A stretch of DNA of 64,000 nt from Tetracentron sinense (lineage: Eukaryota > Streptophyta > Magnoliopsida > Trochodendrales > Trochodendraceae): assembly GCA_015143295.1 (NCBI GenBank), contig CM026568.1, forward strand, positions 17,180,607-17,244,606, written 5' to 3'. Numbering within the stretch: the first letter of the stretch is position 1; the number at the start of each line of letters is the position of its first letter. Both the position numbers and the translations under genes were made by a program. Shown here one piece after another: positions 45,231-59,687 of this stretch. Under the pieces are notes generated by a model. The model worked only from the letters and a program-made list of their open reading frames with translations, made no database searches and had not been told where the DNA came from.

Positions 45231-48200
45231 TAATAGACACCTCATGCGATGCACGGGTATTAATTTAAGAATATCTAAAATTAAATAATAATATTAATTT
45301 AAATATTAAGTAATATATCTTAAGACTATTTAATAAATTTTATTTTGGGTATTAATTTAAGAATATCTAAAATTATATAATATTATTTATTTATTTAAAT
45401 ATTAAGTTATATATTTTAAGAATATTTAATAAATTTTATTTTTATTTGAAAGTCATTATTATTTGTATTAATTAACTGATTTTATAATAATAATTCATTA
45501 TTATTTTAATATTATTGAACAGATAATCAAAAGTCTCTTAGTATTAAACTTAAATTAATAAACTTAAGAGTTTGAGATAAGAGAGAACTCTACAATAGTG
45601 GAGATAGAGAGAGATCTAGGATGAGATAATGGGTCCCAAACCTGAACGGTGGGGATTAAAGAGAAAAATCACATGTCATCTCTAAAATAGAACTTATAAG
45701 ATTAAAGGGATGGGAGTTTGGAGAGCAAAGAGAGAATGTCTTATTTCTTTATAGTACTAGCAGAGACCTCGTGCGATGCACGGGTAATAATTTAAGAATA
45801 TCTAAAATTAAATAATATTTTTATTTATTTAAATATTAAGTAATAATTTTAATAATATATTTTTTTATTTATATAAACATTATAATTTATATTAATTGAC
45901 TGACTTTATAATAATAATTTTATTTTAATAACATTTAATAAGAGATCATAAATTTCTTAGTATTAAACTTAAATTAATACACCCAAAAGTTGGAGATAAG
46001 AGAAACTCTATAATAGTGGAGATAGAGAGGTTTCCAAGATGAGATAGTGGATCCCAAACCTACAAGAGTTGGAGATAAGAGAGGACTCTACAATAGTGAA
46101 GATATAGAGGGCTCTAGGATGAGATAGTGGGTTCCAAACTTGAAGGGTGGAGATTAAAGAGAAAATATAAGTCATATCTCTCAAATAGAAGTTATAAGAT
46201 TGGAGGGATTAGGGTTTGGAAAGGAAAGAGAGGTCTTATTATTATTTTCAGAGAAGTCTTATTTCTTTATATTATAGTACAGATAAGTAGTAGATATATA
46301 TATATACTAGTAGAGACCCGATGCGATGCACGGGTAATGATTTAAGAATACCTAAAATTAAATAATATTATTTATTTATTTAAATATTAAGTAATATATT
46401 TTAAGAATATTTAATAAATTTTATTTTTAATAATATAATTTTATTTTTATTTGATAGACATTATTAATTCTATTAATTAACTGATTTTATAATAATAATT
46501 CATTATTATTTGATAGAAAATCATAAGTCTTTTAATATTAAATTTAAATTAATATACCCAAGAGTTGGAGAAAAGAGAGGACTCTACAATAGTGGAGATA
46601 GAGAGCGCTTTAGGATGAGATAGTGGGACCCAAACCTACTTACAAGAGTTGGAGATAAGAGAGGACTCTACAATAGTGGAGATAGAGAGGGCTCTAGGAT
46701 GAGATAGTGGGACTCAAACCTACTTGCAAGAGTTGGAGATAAGCGAGGACTCTACAATAGTGGAGATAGAGATGACTCTAGGATGAGATATAGGTCCCAA
46801 ACCTAAACAGTGGGGATTAAAGAGAAAAGTCACGTGTCATCTATAAAATCTTATAGGATTCAAGGGATGAGAGTTTGGAGGGCAAAGAGAGAGTTATATC
46901 TTTATAGTATATTAGTAGAGACCCCGTGCGATGCACATGTAATAATTTAAGAATTCCTAATATTAAATAATATTATTTATTTATTTAAATATTAAGTAAT
47001 ATATTTTACGAATATTTAATAAAATTTATTTTTAATAATATAATTTTATTTTTATTTGATTGACATTATTATTTGTATTAATTAACTGATTTTATAATAA
47101 TAATTCATTATTATTTGATAGAAAATCATAAGTCTTTTAGCATTAAACTTAAATTATACACCCAAGAGTTGGAGATAAGAGAGGACTCTACTATGGTAGA
47201 GATGGAGAGGGCTCTAAGATGAGATAGCAGGACCCAAACCTACTTGTAAGAGTTGGAGATAAGAGAGGATTCTACAATAGTGGAGATAGAGAGGACTCTA
47301 GGATGAGATATGGGTCCCAAACCTGAACGGTGGGGATTAAAGAGAAAAGTCACGTGTCATCTATAAAATAAAACTTAATAGGATTGAAGGGATGAGAGTC
47401 AGGAGAGCAAAGAGAGAAAGTCTTTTTTCTTTGTAGTATAAGTAGTAGACTAGTAGAGACCCCGTGCGATGCACGGGTAATAATTTTAAAATATCTAAAA
47501 TTAAATTATATTATTTATTTAATATTAAGTAATATATTTTTAAAATATTTAATAAATTTTATTTTTAATAAAATAATTTTATTTTTATGTGATCGACATT
47601 ATTATTTGTATTAATTAACTGATTTTATAAGAATAATTTATTAATATATTAATAATATTTAATAGAAAATCATGTCTCTTAGTATTAAACTTAAATTAAT
47701 GCACCCAAGAGTTAGAGATAAGAGAGGACTCTACAATAGTGGAGATAGTAGATCCCAAACCTACTTGAAAGAGTTGGAAATAAGAAAAGACTCTACAATA
47801 GTGGAGATCGAGAGGGCTCTAATGAGATAGTGAGACCCAAACCTACTTGTAAGAGTTAGAGATAAGAGAGGACTCTACAATAGTGGAGATAGAGAGGACT
47901 CTAGGATAAGATATGGGTCTCAAACCTGAATGGTGGGGATCAAAGAGAAAAGTCACGTGTCATCTATAAAATAAAACTCAATAAGATTGAAGGGATGAGA
48001 GTTTGGAGAGCAAAGAGAGAAAGTCTTATTTCTTTATAGTATAAGTAGTAGACTAGTAAAGACCCCGTGCGATGCACGGGTAATAATTTTAAAATATCTA
48101 AAATTAAATAATATTATTTATTTAAATACTAAGTAATGTATTTTAAAAATATTTAATAAATTTTATTTTTAATAAAATAATTCTATTTTTGTGTAATAGA

Positions 48201-48575
48201 CATTATTATTTGTATTAATTAACTGATTTGATAATAATAATTTATTATTATATTAATAATATTTAATAGAAAATCATAAGTCTCTTAGTATTAAACTTAA
48301 ATTAATACACCCTAGAGTAGAGATAAGAGAGGACTCTACAATAGTGAAGATAGCGGATCCAAACCTACTTGAAAGAGTTGGAAATAAGAGAGGACTCTAC
48401 AATAGTGGAGATAGAGAGGACTCTAGGATGAGATAGTGGGTCCCAAACTTAAATGGTAGGGATTAAAGAAAAAGAACCATGTGTCATCTCTAAAATATAA
48501 TTTATAGGATTAAAGGGATGAGAGTTTGTAGAGTAAAGAGAGAAAGTCTTATTTCTTTTATAGTATAAGTAGTAT
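45231..48575 (-). mobile_element. Head-to-tail array of six Helitron-like units
   Basis: Six units of about 520-605 bp follow each other in one orientation with no spacer. Left ends lie near 45231, 45757, 46307, 46912, 47450 and 48053. On the minus strand each unit starts near TCTACTACTTATACTATAAAG (best at the units ending 47449 and 48052), and ends with the hairpin CCCGTGC-ATC-GCACGGG and GTCTCTACTAG. The 17-bp palindrome is perfect at 47461-47477 and 48064-48080. TC start, 3' hairpin and CTAG end are Helitron marks. The internal part has a subrepeat around GAGTTGGAGATAAGAGAGG, present one to three times, which explains length steps. No coding capacity. Confidence 0.78.
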
Positions 48576-50376
48576 ATACATATCATTCTACTAATAAAGT
48601 ACAAGGAGTGAGCAAAATTTCACTTGAACGTAATTACCCTTTAACTTAATTTATTTAATATAAAACTTATAATATAACCAACTTTTAATTAAGTCACTAT
48701 TTAATACTATGTGGGACCCATTATAAAAATAGAGTTGGTTTAGGACTACCATGTTAGGGAAGAATACTAAAGGAGAGTTGGTTTAGGACTTTACCATATT
48801 CTAGGGAAGAATTCTATTTCTATAGAAAGAATCGGAAAGGAGAGTTGGTTTAGGACTCTTACCATATTTTAGGGAAGGCAACCATGAATAGTATCTTCCT
48901 ATAATCTTCACACCCTGATTGATCGACCCTTATAAGGACCGTAGAAATTCCGAATTGGCACTTGGGGAGCAACCAAGAAAATAAATTCTCATTATTGCAC
49001 CTATATGTATATGCAATTTTTCTGTTTTGATGTTAAGTAAGATTATCAACTTTTACTAAACTATGGATAGTTGAAAAGTGAAGGGAGGTCAAGTAAGAGT
49101 ATGATGAGTTATTTTTGTTTTGTTATGGAGATTCTTGGAACTTGCAAATGTGTATTTTTAGACCATTCTCTTGAAGTTACATATTGATCAATTGCCGATG
49201 CAGAAGGAGGTCAGGTTTTTGCGAAAACTGACTATTAATATTTGATTCAAACACAAGGTGAAGTGGTGGATTACATAGGCGTCCTACATCGTGATGACTC
49301 TGTTCTCATGTTTGTGTCCTGAGATCAGTAACTTATTCTATCGGATTGTGCCTGTTTCTGAGTGTTGTTCAATATCCTCAAACCTAATTAATCATATATC
49401 TCTCATTCCTCTGTAACAATGGTTGTAACAATGGTAATGAAAAGAGAAAAAACTATGATAAAAAATTTCGAAGAAATCTCTATTTTGCCATTTTCATCGA
49501 AAATAACTCTTTATTAGTAGAGAGTTATACTAATCTAAGGTGGGACCTATGAGACTCACTATTATGTATCAAATTTCAATTTTGCTATTTTTATGGATAA
49601 GACTTTTTATTTATATTTTTAAATATTTTGAAGTCAAAAGCACAAATATTCTAACTATGGAAAATAATTATAATGTCAAAATATTTAATTCTAATATTAT
49701 TGTTTTTTAATTAGTAAAAGATTATTACTCATGATTCCTTGCTTTTCATACATTTATAAGTGGGACCAGTAAATTATCTTTTCTAATATCAAATTTAAAT
49801 TAATATAAGAAATATTAAATTTAATTACTCAATTATATTTATATAAATATAATATTATATTAAAAAATTATTTAATATAAAGAGAGTAATTTGTCGTCTA
49901 ATGAAAATATATTAAAAATTATATTTTAATAATAAAAATACGTACACTTTTACTAATATATATATATATATATATACACGTGTGTTTTTTAGATAGGCAA
50001 GCTTGACAGTTAGTGAGTTAGCAGGTAAGGAGGGTTTTCAACCCACACAACCCCAACAGTGACCAGTTGGTAGCCCATTGGCCTAAGATTGAACAAGTAA
50101 TTGGAAGATAATCCTCTATTAATTATAAACAGGTAAGACACTGATGTCTCACCACCGGTTGTATGATAATTATAATGGGACTCGGCACTTCTTTAGGACA
50201 AAGCAATCAGTTAGATACCCTTTGCAAATTAATAACTATGCTGCCAGGGCTAATCAAATTGCCGGCATTCATGTACAACCACAAATGCAAGACTTCTGCA
50301 AATCCCTGAAATAGAGAGATCATTAGAACATAAGAAATTGACTCAAATTAACTAAGAGAGCGATTATAGTTACCAA
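48576..50376. other. AT-rich spacer
   Basis: Mostly AT-rich DNA, including a GTTGGTTTAGGACT repeat near 48.73-48.86 kb and a (TA)n tract near 49.96 kb. Sequence at 50.00-50.10 kb (GACCAGTTGGTAGCCC..) may be a SINE scrap. No gene supported. Confidence 0.4.
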
Positions 50377-50384
50377 TATAATTT

Positions 50385-50716
50385 AGAGAAATGCTACTGA
50401 GAGTCATAGGACAATCCGAGACCGTTCTCAAGAAGAAGCAATCCTAGGGCGTCAAAAATTTTGGGACGCCCTAGAGTCCCCCTTACCTGTTCTCCGTCAA
50501 GTAAAATAACTTGATTCACGTAATATTACTTGAATCGGTAGACTTGTATGGTTAGTCAAGTAACTTGATTTGAGTAAAATAACTCGAAAAAGCTTTTACG
50601 GGATGAAACAAGTACTTGGGATTTTAGGGCGGCCAATATTTTTTGACGCCCTACGATCATTTCTTGGAAACGGTCTCGGATTTCTTTACGACCGTACAAT
50701 CCCAGTAGCATTTTTC
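50385..50716. mobile_element. Mutator-like MITE (AATGCTA family)
   Basis: A 332-bp foldback with ends GAGAAATGCTACTG and GAAAAATGCTACTG (right, reversed). The arms share CCGAGACCGTT and GACGCCCTA. Flanks TATAATTT are identical for 8 bp (50377-50384 and 50717-50724); a ninth base differs, A against T. It lies just downstream of TADA. Confidence 0.82.
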
Positions 50717-50762
50717 TATAATTTTACAGTTAAAAAGGCACAAATGGCCCTTACCCTGAATG

Positions 50763-53419
<2,657 letters not shown>

Positions 53420-54240
53420 CAGCCTGTAGGTAAGTTTTTTATTTTATTTTTATCAATAACGAAAAAACTTCAGAAAAAAAGAGAATAAAGTACAAGGAGA
53501 AAAGCAAGCAAAATACAGGCAACAAAGCTATACCTACGTATAAACTCGCCCGAAATACACCATCCTTAGCTAGAGTATCTGCCAGTTCATTTGCTGACCT
53601 TTGGGCGAAAGAAAATAATATGTCCATAGTCAAGGCCAGCTTCTAATCGTCTTTAGGAAATGAGAAAACTTCCACCAAATTCCTTTTCTAACTGGTAGCC
53701 CAACTAATGAACTATTCAAGTTATGTTTAAATCCTTGGCGACTTTCATTCCTTGGAAAAGTGCTAAAACTTAGTCTTTATTGCAATCACTCTCCCTAATC
53801 AGACCCCAGTGAGGTTTAATGTTTCCATCTTTATCCTGAAAGATACCACCACCAATTACCAGACTGCCAAGGGAATACCCATCAAATTCAAACTTGATGG
53901 CATTCTCCTTTGGAGGGCTCCAATGAATATGCTCACATTGGACGAGATGCAAGGAGGGAGGTGTCCTCCAATACCTAAGGTTGTAGTCACAACTCACAAG
54001 AAACACCCTAAAAGCCTTAGAAATAAGGACCCACTGAGTCACCGTTGCTTTGATATTGTCAACCACACTAGAGTTACCCAAGAATTCACCATAAAAAATC
54101 CTTCTATTTCTTTCCTCCCAAAAATTTCCCATAACATGGCTAAGAGAATTGATTTCCAAAGAACGTGTTCCAGAACAGCCCCCCAAACTAAGGGGCAATC
54201 AACTCACCACCTTTGGATAGGAACACCCAAGACAGATCCC
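53420..54240 (-). pseudogene. LINE 3' fragment with RNase H
   Basis: Minus-strand frames code WEERNRRIFYGE, then SPPKENAIKFEFDGYSLGS with GGGIFQDKDGN, then RSANELADTLAKDGV: the reverse-transcriptase tail and RNase H of a plant L1-type LINE. Several frame changes show decay. Confidence 0.7.
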
Positions 54241-54370
54241 ACCATTATTGGTAACTTTCTTTTCGTGACAAATGATATTAGAAAAATCATGACGGGAACA
54301 CCCAAGACAGATCCCACCATTATTGGTAACTTCTTTGCATGACAAACGATATTAGAAAAATCATGATCTT
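54220..54370. repeat. 75-bp tandem duplication
   Basis: A unit starting GGAACACCCAAGACAGATCC occurs at 54220 and 54295 with few differences, at the edge of the LINE fragment. Confidence 0.85.
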
Positions 54371-54720
54371 GATCATGGTTGTTAAATCCTTGCAATTTGC
54401 GATTCAAATTCTACGATTTGAATCAAATCTCAAGCAAAACGATTCAAATGTCATGTGAAAATCTTAATTTGGTAAATCTCATTCGATTTGCGATTTGTGA
54501 TTCAAATCATACGATTCTTGCGATTTGAGCACGAAACCCCTGTTACATACCGATATATAAAAAATATTTTTTAAATATTTTTTATACTTTCAATTTTCTG
54601 AAGGTTGTCTTTTAAGAAGAGAGAATAAACGGGAAAACCATATTACGAAATGCCCAAAACTCTATTTGTGTTTTCTGTCTGTTGCTTTGAAATGGGAAAA
54701 AAAATGCATGAGGAAGAAGA
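54371..54720. other. Repeat-like stretch with GCGATTTG words
   Basis: CATGGTTGTTAAATCC at 54366-54381 followed by CGATTTGAATC and GATTCAAAT words in both senses resembles one end of a hAT-type MITE like 37895, without a clear partner end. Confidence 0.35.
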
Positions 54721-55098
54721 AAGCGTTTTTTTTTTATCAGCAACAAACCAAATATATTGAAAAGAGCAATAAAACAGGTACAAACAGAGGAGCTTACATA
54801 GAGTTTATAAGAAAATAAACTCGAAGGCACCAAAACAGAAAAGAAAACCGACCATCTAGACTAGGGCCCACAACCCCCTACTGTCTCAACCTATCAATGC
54901 CTGAAGCTCAACCCCATCTACTTTTAAACCCGCCCATTCCAACACAACCACCCAAATCTTAGCACACAAGCGAGATTGAGAGACTAAAGAGTCCTCAAAG
55001 ACTTTGAGATTTCTCTCCTTCCAAAGCATCCAAGATATGGCTCCCGGCAAGACTGCCTGAGTAGGAAAAATACCGGAAAGGACACGCGTCAGCTGCAA
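54721..55098 (-). pseudogene. Second LINE fragment
   Basis: The minus-strand frame contains PGAISWMLWKERNLKVFED, the tail segment of plant LINE reverse transcriptases. Ends about 45 bp before the LTR of the Tat element, which may have been inserted into it. Confidence 0.6.
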
Positions 55099-55141
55099 CT
55101 GTTCACCTCAGGTTTACTGGTAGAAGGTAGAAGTTGAAGGG

Positions 55142-55957
55142 TGTGATACCCTGACCTGTACTCCGATGATAAAGTAAGTAGATGAAGAAGATGATGAATA
55201 GTAAAGCAAATAGGAGCACTGAAAAATATGTCTATCTTTCGATCCCTGTAACACTGAAATTCTCGGGGTATTTATAGGTTAACCTTGGTATGGCCATAGA
55301 TGACCATAGATGCCCATACCACGTGCCTTGCACTCATTACCAAATATGTCAATAAAATCTACCACCTGTTGCATCACACGTGAAAGTCTACCATTAGTTC
55401 AGTCGGTTGAGTCTGACAGCACACAGAAGTGACCTGCATTAAATGTCGAGGCAGTGCTTTCGGCCCACTTGTCAGAACAATCGATCGCCTCCTGATTATT
55501 CCCTCCTGCGAGTCGGTCGAGTCGGTCTCGTTGTTGACTCGAGCTTGAGTACGTTGTATATGTCTTAAAATATGACCTGGACATCCTTATCTGAATCACG
55601 ATGGGTTCGTTGTTCAATTAACACCGAAAACGTTGTCGAAAATACAACGTCTACGTTGTGCACAAGACAACGGATACGTTGTTCAATTAACACCGAAAAC
55701 GTTGTCGAGAATACAACGTCTACATTGTGCACAAGACAACGGATACGTTGTCGAAACCACAACGAGAACGTTGTTTCGCAAGACCACGGATACGTCTTAA
55801 TTTGTACAACGTGAACGCTATGCATCAGATACTGTGTATCCTTCTATTTTAAGCACGTGACTCAAACACACGTCCACATGTCACCTTCGTGCACAAAACA
55901 ATAAAAGCCAGCTCGTTCCCCAACGTTAAACAGTTTTTACGAATTTTATCCCTTACA
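55142..55957 (-). repeat. 3' LTR of the Tat element
   Basis: 816 bp, with TGTGATACC at the left and, on the minus strand, TGTAAGGGATAAAATTCG at the other end, so it has TG..CA ends. It holds a minus-strand TATA-like CTATAAATACC near 55268-55278 and a 69-bp tandem repeat. Confidence 0.85.
55608..55790. repeat. 69-bp tandem repeat rich in ACGTTGT/ACAACGT
   Basis: Two units starting CGTTGTTCAATTAACACC (55608 and 55677) and a partial third. Each unit carries inverted AACGTTGT and ACAACGT words. Located in the LTR upstream of its TATA-like site as read on the minus strand, so it may be an enhancer-like block. Confidence 0.85.
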
Positions 55958-55972
55958 ATTTGCCCCTTTATG
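55958..55972 (-). other. Polypurine tract of the Tat element
   Basis: The minus strand reads AAAGGGGCAAAT directly before the 3' LTR. Confidence 0.7.
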
Positions 55973-56564
55973 AGGCTTAGAATGTAGTTCGAAGTGTCAT
56001 AAACGGACAAAAGAGCGACAGTCCATACCTCAATCTTCTTCCAGAATCTGGATCGCTGCGTGGTTTACGCTGAGAAGATAGAACGCCCAAGCCAGCTGGT
56101 TTACGCGTGCGAACCGTCACGCCTCATTAATGCAAGACAGGCTGTCATCATTACCGTTTCGGAAATTCAAAACGTTTTATATCTCTGACGGTTACTCTCT
56201 TTGCGTGAAACGTCGATCCTGCCACCACTCCTTCCGGCTTCAACACAGGTGTACGGCTCTGATGGAGGGTATTCTTGTCTTTTCATTTCTCTAAGGTATC
56301 TATAAAAATCCCACTTGACTGCCTCGTTTCACTTATCTCGCCATTGAAGTACTATTACTCTGCCTCACTTGCGTCTCAAGCGAAAGTTCAAGCTCTCTTC
56401 AAACTCTCTCGTTTCTCTTTGCAGTACGCTCTTCTCCTTTTTCTTATTCTCTTTACTGATTCTTCTTCTCTTTCTTTCTCTTCTTCTCTTTCTTTCTCTG
56501 TCGTCAGTCTACCCATTTTTTTCCTTTTCCTTCCCACTATTCTTTGTTCCATTCCCCTCAACCC

Positions 56565-58989
56565 ATGGCTGCCGAGACACCCATAGAATCCCTTAGGGTA
56601 GATGAAGTTAGAGGCCAATCCGAAGATGAGGCTAGCTGTACTGGTAGTGCACCGTATGGTGCCTACATTGAGAAATCTTCCGCCCTACGCCAACAACAAT
56701 TAGCATATCTTAACCATCTCAGGGAACGTTTCGAGTTTCCCTCCCATGTCAATCTTCACTTCAAAAGAGAAGATGCCTATATTGACAAACGATCAGCCTG
56801 CATCGTTGTCTATCTCTCCCAACTCGAAGCTGGTCTTCGATTTCCCCTTCATCCCGTTCTGGATGAAGTCCTTTCCACCCTACACCTTGCCCCAGGGCAA
56901 ATGCACCCCAGCTTCTACAAATATATGTCCATGATGATCAAATTCATCAAGGACGGATACCTTATAGAAGCTAGACACCTCTTTCATTTCTGTCATGTCG
57001 TCAGATGTAGAGGTACTGACGATGGCCCACACAATTATTATTCCTGGAACAAGAAGCCGTTGTACCCAGACCTCGTTTCCGGCATCTTGGATAGAGAAAG
57101 AGGGTGGAAAGCAACTCCTTTCGTTGTTTCTGGGGGCTGGAAAGCTGAGACTTCCACTGTGCCCAATGTTTTCCAAGATAAACCAGGTAACATGATACCG
57201 TTGTCCGTTGTCCGTTGTGTATTTACTTCTTCTGTCTTTCCGTCTCATCGTCCGTTGTCTATTTACTTTCGTCGTCCTGCTTACTTTCGTTGTCTGACAC
57301 TTTAATTTTTTCTTTTGCAGTTGAAGGAAAGAAACTTCCATTCAAAAAACTCGCGCCCGAAGAGGAAGGTCTTCTTACCAACATTAAGCGCGTACGAGGT
57401 GAGGAGTACATCCGGTGGACACCACTACCACTTGATACTTGGAGCGTTTTCAGCATTCACAAAGGCAACAAGGCACCTCTTCCTCCTCACCCGTAATTGA
57501 GCCAAGCTCGGAAGAAGAAGATATGGCCGGCACCAACCCTCCTGCGCTGATCCGAAAGTCAAGGACAACTCGTCCTGCAACTACGCTGCCCCCTCTTCCA
57601 CCTCCTCCAAAAACAGTTCCCTCCACAACGGGAGCGCCTTCCGAGCCGAAACGGAAGACCCTGACCCAGGCCGAGTTCGAGGCCAGAAAGAAAAGAAAAG
57701 AAGAACAGCGCCGAGAGAAGGACACTGCTCGTGCTGCCACTCCTTCTCCTTCTGCTCCTGCCACGCACCAAGGAGCTAAGGCTGCAACGGGGACGCCTGT
57801 AGCCAGCACAATGCCTGCTGCTACTCATACTGTGGCTGCCCCAATTGCTTCGAGCTCCACTCTGGTCACCGTTGCCACAACAGAGACAACCACACCTCTT
57901 CTACCGCTTGGAGCACCACCTTCAGATGATATCAACTGGTCACCCGACTTCACACGCTTCGGGAGACCCACCATCCACGACTCGGTGCAGACCTCGGAGA
58001 AGGTTGCTAGGGCCTTGACGCACTCCATGAGGCTTCCCCAGGACATTGCTGATGCTGGCAAGATGTCCTTGCCCCAGGTCTCTTATGCAGCCTGCCAGTC
58101 CATGGCCTCGGTATGACTTCTGTTCTTTGTTCCCTATTTACTTTATTCAATTCTCGTTGTGACATACTGATATTCTCGATCTTGTGTATTATAGCTGAAC
58201 GTCCTCCTCCACGAGCTATGTGATCGTAGTACCTACCACTACAATCACCTCAAAGACTCCATCAGCTACTGGCAAGGAAGGACTGAGGCGCTGGAGAGAA
58301 CTCTCGCTGAGGATCGACTCAAGATTGAGTTTGATCTGTCTCAAGCCCGAGCTGAAGTGGTGTGGGTGGAGGAGAAGTTCATTGCCGCCTTCAAGGGGCA
58401 AGAGAAGGCTGAAGGCGAAGCTCGAGCAGCCAAGGAGGGAGAGAAGAAAGCCAAACAAGAAGTGGAGAACGCCGTTCTCCGGATCAGCGAGTTGGAGCTC
58501 GTCTCCCAGACTCTGAGCAGGCAGTTAGAGGAAACTGAGGCAGCGAGAGCCACGCTGATGGAGGAGCTCGAGGAAGCCAAAAGAGCTAAAGAGGCCATCG
58601 AGCAAGCAATGACCACGAGACTGCAACAACACTATCAGTCGCAGCTGGACACTCTTCTCGACGAGGACAGGACAGAGACCGAGAAGGAGGTGATCAATAT
58701 GCTTCGCCAACAAGGTCGACTGAAGGAGGACAACGAGGAGGACGTGACTACCTTCTCCGAGCTCCAAAGCAAGGATGTCATCGACCTTGACAACGAGCCC
58801 GAAATTGAAGGAGTTGAGAAGCCACATCCCCTCGAAGGCCCTGCACCTCTTCCATCTGAACCATTCTTTGAGCCAGCTGCTCCTGAAGCTCCTCCTGTTG
58901 CCGAAGATCCTCCCGTTGCTACTGAAGCTGCTGATGCTGCTGACCCTGTCTCTCCTTCCGCTGTCCTTGTTGCTGCTGCCGACCTTTGA
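56565..58989 (+). other. Antisense accessory ORF of the Tat element
   Basis: Coding sequence on the plus strand, opposite to gag-pol, between integrase and the 3' LTR. The N-terminal part (from MAAETPIESLRVDE; then CIVVYLSQLEAGLRFPLHP, HPSFYKYMSMM) resembles the plant domain annotated as putative gypsy-type transposon (PF04195). A Pro/Ala/Thr-rich middle follows, then a highly charged coiled-coil region (VEEKFIAAFKGQEKAEGEA..) and an acidic, Pro-rich end. The coding signal is not one continuous frame. Antisense ORFs in this position are known from the Retand branch of Tat elements; their function is unknown. Treated as part of the fossil. Confidence 0.78.
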
Positions 58990-59687
58990 TTTCTTCTCTT
59001 CTTATTCTCTCTTTTGCTACTTGTAATGCATCATCTTCTTCCCCGAGTTATGGGGTTTTCTGTACTTTACCCAGCAATGGGTTTCTATAAATGAATGATC
59101 ATTTTCTCTTTCCCCTTGAAGGTGCAGAGCTCGCACAACGTATGCATACACGAAAGAATGTAATATAAGTGTATGAACATGTTTTATGGATCATAGAATT
59201 AAGCATGATCATAAATAGCTCATAACGTAGGCACTTGAGTATATGTAAATGAATCCTTTTCGTAATGATTGATACACACATCGAACAAAGCACTCTGAAC
59301 CATATACACAACGGAAGCATTCATACAACGGAAAAGAGAAATATGCCTAGGTACATCGCTATGTAGTTCATTGTGAATGTAATCTGATAAATAAAATTCC
59401 ATAAGATGAACATAAAGTAACTCAGTTTCGAGACACTTGCTCAGAGGATGTCATTAGGATAAGCCACTGGATTTGCTCAGATGACATCCTTAGGATAAGC
59501 TACTAGTGTCTCGTTGTGAGTATGATGTCCAAGCGAAATTTTATTCGATTTTGCAAAACATTCACAATATTACACTGATGTTCCAGACAACGAGTTGATG
59601 TAAAAACTTCAAAGCAGTAATTTAAATGCTCATATAATAACACTGGAAAACTTTTTACTGCAACAACTCATTTATTCACCATAGATT
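58990..59687. other. Non-coding gap between aORF and integrase
   Basis: About 0.7 kb inside the Tat element between the convergent ends of the antisense ORF and gag-pol. It contains a direct repeat CTTAGGATAAGC(C/T)ACT near 59456 and 59490. It may serve as the shared 3' end region of both transcripts. Confidence 0.5.

Noticed and set aside
44840-48575. Tandem array as centromeric-type satellite or CRISPR-like array
   Set aside because: Units have Helitron ends and a terminal hairpin, and only six to seven copies; host is a plant nucleus.
53809-54342. 177-codon plus-strand frame
   Set aside because: Antisense of the LINE RNase H fragment; the homology is on the minus strand.
57450-58061. Minus-strand frames opposite the Tat accessory ORF
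   Set aside because: Shadow frames of GC-rich plus-strand coding sequence; no domain.
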